A DNA stretch of 64,000 bases from Cenococcum geophilum 1.58 (Eukaryota; Ascomycota; Dothideomycetes; Gloniales; Gloniaceae). Positions 55,289 through 64,000 of the stretch are shown piece by piece (positions within the stretch are counted from its first letter, which is position 1; each line of letters starts with the position of its first letter). The notes below the pieces were generated by a model. It was not told the DNA's origin. It saw only the letters and a list, made by a program, of their open reading frames with translations, and searched no databases. The stretch spans positions 402,330 to 466,329 of the forward strand of contig KV748203.1 in assembly GCA_001692895.1 (NCBI GenBank), written 5' to 3'. Made by a program: the position numbers and the translations under genes.

Positions 55289-57166
55289 ATGGGAAAACTA
55301 GATCCAGAGGCGATTGACGACTTAGCAAAATACCCATTTAACTTAAACCTTCCTTCTTTTTACGTTGATGCCAATCGGTGCGGCGCCCGGCTGTCTGCTG
55401 ATGCAGAGCGACTGTTTGCTCCAAAGAAGGATAGCCAGTTATGGGCTCTCAAATTTGACCCTATCATAGGAAAAGGTCCTCTTATCTCTTCATCGTTCTC
55501 CTCACGGCTTACTAATTTCCGCTCTACTTCATATATTTGTGTGCCAAAATAACCGACAAGCTCATATTGCAATAGGCGAACCGCAAAACGTGCAGCTCAT
55601 TAGGCTGAAGGGGTCCACTCAGCTTACCACTTTCCTAAACACAATTGGCCCAACAGCTGTTTTGTATGAAGATACCTAAAATGCGTCTTTTATTAGAGGT
55701 ACTGACCAGCAGTGTTCAGTTCTATTCGCCAAAGTTTTTCTTGGAGTCGTCTTCAAATTTCTGAAGAAGACCTTCGACAGCTGTTTGCAAATCAGGAGGT
55801 TCATCCAAACTTTCTTGATATTGTTCACATATTTGGGGAGAAAACAGAGCCAATAGATGAGAGCTTTTCCACGTTCTTCTGTCATCCTATCTCTCGAACA
55901 GTAAATTTAGATAGCTTTTCTGCCAATGATGGCTATGGTATGCTGCTTCCGGTATTGTCGTGGCTTTTCACGCAGCTTAATATCCTTCAGAAATTGGCTA
56001 CAATATCAAATACGTGGCAGGGCATGGCAGAGCATTCCTCAAAGATCCTTATTCAATCAGAGATACCGGGGTTTACCATAAGTACCGCCGTGACAGCACG
56101 ACAGGGGAGTGTTGCAGCTGGATTCTCATTCATGCATCAGACGCTCTAGAGGAACGATTCAGAAATTCCTTTCAGATCTCAAAAGAGACGAGGTGCGTGC
56201 TCCAGTTCCAGATTCATGCCATGGTGCTTCTGAGTGTCTCCGAGAATTGGAGAGGTTACATCAATTATCTAGAAGAGTCCTTTAGAAAACTTGTAAGTTG
56301 ATTTTCTTCCATCCGACTTACTTCTCTGACTGATGGCTCCGACAAGCGCGAACGAGGGTTCCTCACAAACATTAAGGGTCCGACAGGTGAAGGGGATATT
56401 GAAACAGACTTCTCCGATATCCGAAATCTGCAAATGCTCGCTGACAAGCTTCACCAACTCTGTCACATATTAGGACTTAATGTTCAAGTAGGAGTCCACC
56501 TGAAGGAATGTATACATCGTATAAGGCAGAGGACCAAGCCCGATTCTTCATTGGCCACGTCTTTCGACATGTTTGATTCTCAAGTTGAGCTGTTCCTGTT
56601 CCAACAACGGACTCACTCGGCGAGAATCACATGCTTAATTTCAAGAGCACATGGCGTCTCATCTTTAGTAAATGCTGCTGTTCACCCAATTTGTGCCCCA
56701 TCTGGTAACAGACCACACCAGGTTCAGAATATTCACGAGGTGCGACAAGCTGATAATAGCAATCGATTAAACCACGCCGTCCGCGACATAACAGAACAGA
56801 GCATCCAAGAAAATAAACTTATCAAACAGCTCACGCATCAGTCAACTCTTGACACCAGATCAACAATGGTGATAGCTTTGATATCCGCAATCTTTCTCCC
56901 AGCAACTTTCGCTGCAGTATGCGCTCTCCAATAGTAATAAGTTATCCTAATCCTAACATAATCAGACGCTTTTCGGTTCGAATTTCTTCGGATTCGTATC
57001 GAGAGGCGACCATTACATGTTGCTAGTAGCTGAAAATATATGGATCTATCTTGTGACGGCTGTTGGGCTTTCGAGTCTGACAATATTTTCTTGGTTCTGG
57101 TGGTGGAAAAGCACTCGATTTGCGAACAAGGGCTTGAGAGAGTTTGATAGCGAAGTATTACTGTGA
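55289..57166 (+). CDS. Fungal CorA-like membrane protein (CorA-like Mg2+ transporter domain)
   Basis: Proposed exons are 55,289-55,475, 55,561-55,663, 55,720-55,937, 55,991-56,292, 56,347-56,667, 56,722-56,916 and 56,966-57,166, giving 508 residues with all phases consistent. The body matches a large fungal family with a CorA-like fold: SFSWSRLQISEEDLRQLF, VHPNFLDIVHIFGEKTE, GYNIKYVAGHGR and DPYSIRDTGVYHKY, then a helical part ending QENKLIKQLTHQSTLDTRS. Two C-terminal membrane helices follow (about 424-445, TMVIALISAIFLPATFAA; about 468-490, WIYLVTAVGLSSLTIFSWFW). Between them, GSNF at 446-449 stands where CorA channels have GMN. In CorA this motif forms the Mg2+ selectivity filter, so transport is possible but unproven here. 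The first intron (85 nt, GTCCTC donor) is the least certain, and the intron at 56,668-56,721 is 54 nt without a stop. Confidence 0.82.
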
Positions 57167-57290
57167 GGCTCTCCATGCACAGGGGAGATGTAGGCTGGGA
57201 ATTTGTCCTGGTACTCGTCTCGCCGAATTTTATACCTGTTTTGGCTAACATTTTATAGGTATAAACAAGAATGAGTGAGCCAGTTGAGTA

Positions 57291-57440
57291 CAGTGATCTT
57301 TTTGGACTGGGTTAAAGTTGGTGTGGAGTGGACTGCTAGCCTTAATAGGCAAGCGTTAGTCCCGTTTAGGAATAAGCTAAACTGCAAGTAATTTGGACTT
57401 GAGCTCAAATCCACTCTACTCCAGTCCAAAAAGATCACTG
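57291..57440. mobile_element. 150-bp hAT-type MITE downstream of the CorA-like gene
   Basis: The terminal inverted repeats begin CAGTGATCTTTTTGGACTGG at both ends. The 8-bp target duplication GTTGAGTA is exact at 57,283-57,290 and 57,441-57,448. It shares the CAGTGAT start with the larger hAT element at 49,801, so the two may use the same transposase. It lies about 120 bp after the CorA-like stop codon, likely in the 3' UTR or just past it. Confidence 0.92.
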
Positions 57441-57448
57441 GTTGAGTA

Positions 57449-57992
57449 AAGTCCCGGGCCTCGTGCAATAGTTTAGTTTAGCGACAGATCTCCCATAAGA
57501 AATCGGCAATAAAGCAAGATGTTAGGACATGGGACTATTTTAAATCATTTCATTGACCGTCAATGTTTCTTTCACTCGCCATAATACCTTCTAACCGTGG
57601 AATTTTCTCTATATTTTGACTGTATTGGTGGCACGGTAGTTAACAGTCAGCTAGCTATATAATCCCTAACGCTTCGGCAGTATACTCTTATACTTTGCGA
57701 ATGCAGGGTTAAATTTTATGTACAATGACAATTTGGAAACAAGTAGCCCCAGAATCCGATCTGCCGTATCAGTTAGGAAATCTAAACCATAACTTTGGAT
57801 TCTCATTCTCCTACCTAAATTAAAACATTAATCTAATGATGATATCCTAGACTAGGTGCGGAAATGCCATTGACCTTGTCAACATTAAGGAGCTGCAGAG
57901 GGTGCACCAGCTGTGGCTCGGAGTCTCGATAGAGGTGCTTCTCATCACTTAAGAGTCTTCGTGAAATAAGGAAACTTCCTCTCAGCCTCAGC
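57449..57992. other. Intergenic DNA between convergent genes
   Basis: This is unique sequence, AT-rich around 57,520-57,840, with no coding signal. The CorA-like gene (+) and the small secreted protein gene (-) converge here. Confidence 0.5.
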
Positions 57993-58467
57993 TCAATCGT
58001 CGCCACGATTCCAGCGTTGCGCCTCACGTTTTAGCTCGATCAGTTTATTGTCGAGTATTTTCAGCTCGTTCAAGACATTATTTCGCCCTGTAACCCGTTA
58101 GTCATTTCATGTGTCGAGTTAAAGTTCTAGTCAGTTTAGAACGGGTTTCCATGAGAGCACATATCACCAGTTGATAAAGAGATACGAAACTCACCATTAG
58201 CATCGGGAAAGTGGATAGAAATATCGTGGTCCATTTCATTGAGATCCGAAATAATATTATGCGACATGCCCTTTTCGAAATCCCTTTCAAGAACCGAAGC
58301 TTCTAAGGACAGCTCTGTAGGGCTTGGTCCTTCCACGCTCAGTTTGTATGTTTTTGTGTTACCGGGGACTTGAGTCCGTTAGCACTCATCTACATTGACT
58401 TAATGGGGCCGAAAACTTGTCTACCTGCGAGGAGGAATACTGAAGTAGTGATAATGGCTATCTTCAT
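57993..58467 (-). CDS. Small putative secreted protein, 103 residues
   Basis: Three exons (58,425-58,467, 58,195-58,368, 57,993-58,087) give 103 residues with consistent phases. The introns of 56 and 107 nt both have GT-AG ends and CTAAC branch sites (GCTAACGG, GACTAACGG). The N-terminus MKIAIITTSVFLLA looks like a signal peptide with cleavage near VPG. The mature part is hydrophilic and acidic (LERDFEKGMSHNIISDLNEM, DHDISIHFPDANG) and ends in a helix-like, charged NELKILDNKLIELKREAQRW. There is no cysteine, so it is not a disulfide-rich effector type. I recognise no family. The gene lies 0.5 kb downstream of the kinase on the same strand. It could alternatively be an untranslated or chance arrangement, but three agreeing phases with good branch sites argue for a gene. 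Confidence 0.6.
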
Positions 58468-58973
58468 ATTGAATGAGGATTGAATTTGCGAAATTTCTTC
58501 ACTAGTCCAAAGCTGAATTTGGCCTTCGTGTGTTTTGGGTTCATAGTGGCTACGAATAAATAGGCTGAATATCCAGTTTCCCAGCGTAGGCTTTCTCTTG
58601 AACTTAAATGATGCTTGATATGAGAGACTTCAGATAACGTAGTCAGACAACAACAAATTAGAATACTTTAGCGCCTAAGCTGACTGACCTCTCATGAACA
58701 TGGTAGTGGGTAAACTTTCTCTGAAACCGGAATGCGTCTATAACACCATGAGTACATAATAAACGTATCAAACAACAGTCCGTTCACCTTCGTTAGATCT
58801 GAACTGATAACTTTCAGTGGAGTTGTCATGGTACAAGAGCTTGATCAGCTTAGGGTCAGTACTACATGGTATAATTCCCATGATCTGTCGTGTAGGTTGA
58901 CTAGTGTCCACACGGGGGGCTTTGCCGCAAACTATGTTTGTTATCGGTCTTGCAAACGCTGTTAAATTTACTA

Positions 58974-60772
58974 TCAACACTCACATAGGGCTGAATGACT
59001 GTCTGGAATGCTCGTGTTGCCTTCTAGATAATAACAGAATGTAATCCGAAGGGCCTGATGGGTACCTCTCTGGTAGATGAAGATTCTGCATCTGACACGC
59101 TTTTCACGGTAAGAGGCACACCTAAAAGCATGATCAGTGAAAAAAATATTTATGACATTAGTACGAAAGATGTTCTACTTACAGATCGAGATGTGGGTCT
59201 CCTGAGGCTATCAACTGGTCTCTATTTTCATACCATATGTTCTTGTTCAACTTTGGTTGGGAGCTTGATGCCTGTTCGTCAGGATGACCCGATGCTTGGT
59301 GTATGAATTTTTCCAGCGTCTGGTGAACTTTCTTTGCTGAAGGCCTTTCTTCCGACTTTCCTGCGAGCATGTTTTCTATGAGGTTGAAAAGGTCTCTTGT
59401 GTAAAATCCGCGTTGCCAAAGACTTAATTCGTCAGGCAGCGCTAGAAGCTTTACATGCCTGTCCCTAACTGCAGTCTTCAATTCTCCGGATTTGTGGAGA
59501 TAGAAGCACTTAGACTTTGGAATAAGCGACTCGTCGTCCTCCGACGATCGAGTATTCCGATAATCAATCAGACCGTCACGTCCCTGGATATCGGCAGCGG
59601 CAAGTTCGGAGAGCATGGCTCCCAAAGAGTAAACATCGTAGGCAGACTCTCCTTCATGTTTTCGAGGTGAATATATCCGTGCAGCAAGCAAAATCCTGGC
59701 TTCTTCAACATTCTCCGTCTCCTCGGTGTCTTGAGCTGATCCAAAGTCCGAAATTTTTATTTGTCCGTCTTGAATGAGGAGATTCTGAGGCTTCAGGTCG
59801 GAGTGGTATATCTTTGCCTCATGCAGGCAGGCAAGCGCCTTCGTGACCTCAGTCATTTGCTCCCATCTTGCTCTTGAAGTGAGCTCTGGCTCGTCGCTCT
59901 TAAGAAGTGTTTCAAACGTACTATCAGCACGCAAAAAAATAATAGAGAAACATTCACCATGAGAGAATGCACTTAGTGCTTGCATGAGATGAGAATTGCA
60001 TACGGGATTGACAACGCGGACATAAATATCCCATTCAGCCTTCCCTGCATCGACCTTCTTGCCAGAGAATATTTTACGGACGAACCGGGGCCGCTTAATA
60101 ATGTCAGATAAGAGATGCTGGAGTAGGTAGGGTAGAGCTTACAATCCCCTTTTTAAACTCCTTAAAACCGGTACCCTCGTAATCCCTGTGCGGGAACTCA
60201 AACCCTATCACCGTGCCAAACTGTCCCTTGCCCTCGATGGTATCATTGTCATGAATGGGAACAATTTCCTTCTTATCATACTCTAAGATTTCGGTTGAGA
60301 CATTCAATTCTCTGATCTGGAACTTGAACTGATCCTGGAGAATCTTGCGTTGGAGGAAATCGGCTTCATTGGGTATGACGCCTTTCAGTTTATGCAAGAA
60401 ACATAGATGCTCAGCGTCTAAAAACCCAGATCCATCTAACTTGACATTTCGGTTAATAAACTCGGTGATTAGCCCTGGTTTCGTATGAAGTATGAGCAGA
60501 GCAAATATCAACAGGAATTCCCCCAGAAGCTTCGTCTCAATCTCTTCAATGCAACTGGCTCGGTTGTCCGGCTTGTCCTCATTACCAGAAAGTCGTTTAC
60601 ATCTTTCGCAGTCGCATAGATAGATCTTTCTGGCCGATAACATTAACTCCTCGACGACCTTTTCTCTCGGAAAAAAATCCGTCGGACATTCCTGAGGCCG
60701 GTTTTGGTAACATTGAGTTACCATTTTCGTCTCGAGCTTTAACGCCGCCTCTTCACAGACTGATGGCGCCAT
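58974..60772 (-). CDS. Protein kinase domain protein with Cys-containing N-terminal region
   Basis: Exons 60,143-60,772, 59,183-60,093 and 58,974-59,121 give 562 residues. The N-terminal 170 residues hold CDCERCK (53-59) and a hydrophobic, helical stretch FLLIFALLILHTK (86-98). The kinase domain follows: the glycine loop GKGQFGTVIG (181-190), a likely ATP-binding Lys in FVRKIF (217), the catalytic loop HSDLKPQNLL (307-316), SDFGSAQD (325-332), and SPRKHEGESAYDVYSLGAML in place of the APE to F-helix region. HSD replaces the common HRD, so the kinase belongs to the non-RD type. The introns are 49 and 61 nt. Such kinases are common and variable in filamentous fungi, and the substrate is unknown. 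A longer C-terminus ending at 58,768 is possible if a 26-nt intron (58,959-58,984) is real. Confidence 0.82.
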
Positions 60773-63506
60773 GAGAAGAGACTGGAGATTGACCTAGCAG
60801 AAACAGCATGCTTTGGGTTTCAGAAAGGCTTTACTGGAGTAACGTTTACTAAATGAGTTATTATGAATTAGTGGGGGTGATTCTAGATGTTGGACGGTGG
60901 AGTTGGCTGTTTTGCCCTAGAAATGAGTATCGTGAACACAAAAATTTACCTCTTTGTAATCAAGGCTGTGGTTGTGTAGTATGATTGGATAAGCGCCTGT
61001 AAGCTTGATCGACCGAGGTCCTCTGCCTGTGGTCGCGAGGTCTGCGCCTTTCACCACAAAAGCGGTTGCGTCTACGCAGCAGGGAGATTTGCTGGGGAAA
61101 AGGTCGGAGAGATGCTACTTCCTTCACTTGCCCTTGAGGACTCCCCGAGAGCGGCTAGCCGCTCGGGAATCAGCCAACAAAGTGCGTTTTGATTAACGGG
61201 ATATCATTTTAGACCCCTGCTCGGGAGGAGAATAGAGAACAAAGATACCCTTTTTATTGCAGAGATTCTCGGTATTTTCCCCCTTAGATATGTGCTTTGC
61301 GATTCGTGCGGGGGCCTTGACTGGCAAGGTCTCCGCTTATCAAGTAAAAATGTGCAACGTGGTAACCAAAGCACTGAGTTTGGGCGCCTGCATTAGCCGT
61401 ACGTTGTTGGATTCATAACTCACGAAGCTTGCGTGTCATCCAAAAACCTTTTTTTTGGGAGGGAATACACTAAATCTTGGTAAATGTGTCGGACCAGCAT
61501 TGCTGTGCCTGAGGATGTTCGTCGGGAGCATGCCATATGCTTAAGGCCCGACGGGTCGGGAAGCCTCCCAACTGGCGGCATATTTTACATTTGACCCATA
61601 AAAGACGGGAAGTACTGAGGGAAAGAGCATCAATAGTCGTGTTGCCGTTGGGCAGCTGTCGATGCTTTTCCGAGGCTACTGTCATGATTTCTTGGCACGC
61701 CACAATCCTCTGCTGTGGAACTCATACCTGTCACGTCTTACATTTCACATATCGCCATCGATTTTGTTCAAGACTGAGGGAGGCGATTGCGGAAATTTCC
61801 TACCTGGCAGTGTATATAAGCTGCGCATTACACACACTGCTTTGATAGAATACCTAGCTTTTAAATGTAAAGACTACGTGCTTGCCGATGTAGAACGCCC
61901 AAGTGCGGCCGACTAGTCTCCTGCATCTCTACAAAGTTCATGCTGAAGGACGAAGGATCGAAAACCTGGTATCGTCAAACCAATCACTAGGACGGGAGGC
62001 TTCTCGAGCATAACGCTTAACCTAGGTAAGCTTGGTGGCGTTCCGGTGAAGACTCAAAGTTGCCATCCTACCAAACGTTGAACCGACTGGCACATACCCC
62101 AAAGGGTTGTAGATGGTCAGACCAGGTACATCATCAGCTCATCTAAGATTTTCTGCTTTGAATCTGCATAACTGTACTTCCTAGACCATTTGCAAACCTA
62201 TCTCTCTTCCTCACATCCCGCCCCTCGTCTCTATTATCTGAGATCTCGGATCTATATCGGAACGTTTTAGTTAACGCCACCGCGGGAAGGCTGGGATTCG
62301 TCTCTGAAATTATCTCTAGGGGACGCACCTTGATGGTCTCCGCTAATCTATTCATACCGTGTATACCTCTAGCAGTTTTCTTTCTGAAACACACCTCCCA
62401 CACTGCACTTATCCTCCAACCGTCACAGCTGCATATCTGAGAGCGTCAGTAATACAAGGGGATCCAGAACGTACTAACAGGCCTATACTTTCCGTACACA
62501 AAACGAACCACAGCTCCCCATTCTGAAACCTCCATTCCACTCGCGGGCTAATGTACGCCAATCGACTGCGGACAAGAGCCGGGAGTCTTCACTGTTGATA
62601 GTTTGGATATTAGGTACTACATCCTATGCTCTGCTTGCATATTGCATTGTGCATCGAACCCACAATATGGTTTTACCAGCCTTGTTTATGGTCCCGGCGT
62701 ATATCATACGTAAAGAAGTACCTTTCCTTTGAAGATTATAGATAGCTTGATATATAGTATATCTCTACTCTATATTTACACATGGCTCCTAGAACATTGA
62801 TGATGCTAAAACTGAATAAGACGATTGAGAAACCTCATTAAATATAAGACATCAGCTTACCTAGCCGGTAGTGAGCGTATGGTTCTTCTATTTGATCGTT
62901 GCCTTGTGATATGGGTTAAAGCTCATCAATGTGTGGATCGGATTATGATCCTGAGTGTGAAAACTTCAGTTAGGCTTACTTCAGTTGTGTATGTATACCC
63001 TAATTTCCTTGTCTCTGTGCCAATCTTTCAAATTAGCCCTTTTGGATATTGAATTAAGCCCAAAATACATGGGGGCGAAGTTCCTGCACTAGCTCAAAAT
63101 CGTGGGACATTTCGATTTTCCGTAATGCACGGGCCCAAGAAGATCAATACCGGAAATGCGCAAGGCGGTATTCCCATGGGTTTTCAAGCCGCTCCGCAAT
63201 ACGTCATCAGCTGCCTTCCCCACCCAAAATCCCGCCGCTTCCCCAATCCTAGCATGGGTTTTCAAGCCGCTCCGCAATACGTCATCAGCTGCCTTCCCCA
63301 CCCAAAATCCCGCCGCTTCCCCAATCCTTGAAGACGAGCTACTGTCATTGTGAAAGACTGCTTTCACTACTGTCTAAGTCGAAGCTGTCAAAGCAATCCA
63401 ATCTTACCGAAGTACGCCTAGATTCGCTCCGCATTTACAGACCTTTTAGATATATGAAGCACTAACGTTTCCCAACTAGGCATTTGGTTCGTTCAACGTC
63501 GTCAGA
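60773..63506. other. Gene-poor stretch, no convincing gene
   Basis: I looked for spliced genes on both strands. Open stretches at 61,470-61,703 (-), 61,537-61,916 (+), 62,143-62,403 (-) and 62,825-63,052 (+) lack either an ATG, splice support or any family likeness. The reading at 61,470-61,684 (-) from an internal ATG has a CKICRQLGG motif and could be a small protein, but support is weak. A TATA-like GTGTATATAAGC occurs at 61,811. Confidence 0.4.
63175..63327. repeat. Tandem duplication of a 78-bp unit
   Basis: Two copies start CATGGGTTTTCAAGCC at 63,175 and 63,253 and are identical for about 75 bp. 78 is divisible by three, so all frames repeat without a break, but no frame has a good start and context. 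The copies are too alike to be old. Confidence 0.95.
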
Positions 63507-63810
63507 ATGTCCAGCCAACAGCCCAAGAAACCATACGTTCCACCTCCCTCCGTAGGCCATGAAATAGGTGTTATATTTGGCTTTATCAGTACTTCCCCAA
63601 TTGCCTTCAAGGCCTCCCTGAATTCCGGAAATTTTATGCTGACTATTGGTAGCATTTATGCTGCTCTGCATGATCGCCTACGGCTTCATCTGGCAAATTG
63701 GGAATAAGCGCAGCCAGAATAAGGAGGCAGAGCGCATCGAGGCGCTGCGCGCAAGCGGATTATTGGGGAAAAATGGCGTTGGGGAGTCGGGGCGAAGGGA
63801 GAAAGCATAA
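63507..63810 (+). CDS. Small single-pass membrane protein, 79 residues
   Basis: Two exons (63,507-63,588 and 63,653-63,810) give 79 residues. The 64-nt intron has GT-AG ends and a GCTGAC branch site 12-15 nt before the acceptor, and phases agree. The protein starts MSSQQPKKPYVPPPSVGHEI, then has one membrane helix (about 22-42, VIFGFITFMLLCMIAYGFIW) and a charged tail NKRSQNKEAERIEALRASGL. The short Pro-rich head, single helix and KEAERIEALR-type tail look like a conserved small fungal membrane protein of unknown function, possibly an organelle or ER protein; that is inference. The unspliced reading ends at 63,707 in a less protein-like text, which favours the spliced model. Confidence 0.72.
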
Positions 63811-64000
63811 GGGTTAGGTGAAGGTAATTGATGTTGGCAGATGTGAGGGTTGGAGAGAAGCCGGAGGGAGCGGATGAAATACTGAGTTGACATACGATGG
63901 GAAATCCAAGAGAAGAACGAAGGATATCCTGTTTCATAGAATTGTATCCTTAGCTCTAAGTTTTGTAGGATAATAAGTTATAGTCTATTTCCCATGCAAT
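63811..64000. other. Downstream flank of the small membrane protein gene
   Basis: This is probably 3' UTR and intergenic DNA. No further gene signal was found before the window ends. Confidence 0.4.

Noticed and set aside
61470..61916. Overlapping open stretches on both strands
   Set aside because: The - strand version has a CKICRQ motif but no upstream exon or ATG at the listed start; the + strand versions are shadows.
62143..62403. 86-codon - strand stretch
   Set aside because: No family, no splice context and basic low-information text; probably chance.
1..64000. tRNA and rRNA genes
   Set aside because: I looked for tRNA-like B-box words and rRNA-like blocks and found none that folded convincingly by eye; a tRNAscan run would decide.

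Overview
The window looks like a chromosome segment of a filamentous ascomycete (Pezizomycotina). The evidence is short introns (about 49-107 nt) with CTAAC/CTGAC branch sites, fungal-type genes at the right-hand end, and a left three quarters made of transposons carrying the mark of repeat-induced point mutation (RIP): CA and TG dinucleotides are very scarce, TA is in great excess, and CAG/CAA/TGG codons have become TAG/TAA. CG dinucleotides survive, so the damage targets CpA rather than CpG. I cannot name the genus. Runs of N mark low-quality assembly.

Region 1 (1-49,620) is a nested transposon graveyard with no living gene. A Tad1-like LINE (LINE1, 1-5,593) abuts gypsy element A (+ strand, 5,594-16,952). 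Element A is split by a complete gypsy element B (- strand, 7,705-14,701, 5-bp target duplication TAAGC). B is in turn split by a 1.02-kb insert (10,658-11,679) with a 14-bp target duplication. That insert matches the 3' end of a second LINE (LINE2) and is hardly RIPped. After A come an inverted-repeat block, a MITE, a 20-bp minisatellite and a TAGG microsatellite, into which a complete chromovirus-type gypsy element C (19,062-26,973, TSD TAGGT) has inserted. Next is a second copy of A in opposite orientation (A', from about 27,454 to 43,443). It is broken by a 3.75-kb Tc1/mariner-superfamily transposon with 204-bp terminal inverted repeats, by a 303-bp TA-flanked MITE, by full-length LINE2 (36,774-42,333, 14-bp TSD) and by a 158-bp MITE. 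A 1.78-kb TIR element then separates A' from gypsy element D (45,225-48,967), and a scrap of a C-like element ends at about 49,620.

Region 2 (49,620-64,000) has ordinary base composition and real genes. A 782-bp non-autonomous hAT element with an 8-bp TSD marks the border. Then come an APC-family amino-acid permease (- strand, 8 exons, 51,291-53,657), a CorA-like membrane protein (+ strand, 7 exons, 55,289-57,166), a 150-bp hAT MITE just after it, a small putative secreted protein (- strand, 3 exons, 57,993-58,467), a protein kinase (- strand, 3 exons, 58,974-60,772) and a 79-residue single-pass membrane protein (+ strand, 2 exons, 63,507-63,810). All exon models were built by eye from splice signals. 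Each gives a total coding length divisible by three, but none has been checked against transcripts.

I see no gene cluster with a shared pathway. The unusual signals are in the repeats: a roughly 65-bp hairpin module shared by two different gypsy families in both orientations, paired base changes in the LINE1 3'-UTR hairpins, and a datable order of insertions. Among the genes, the small secreted protein and odd intron and loop features stand out.
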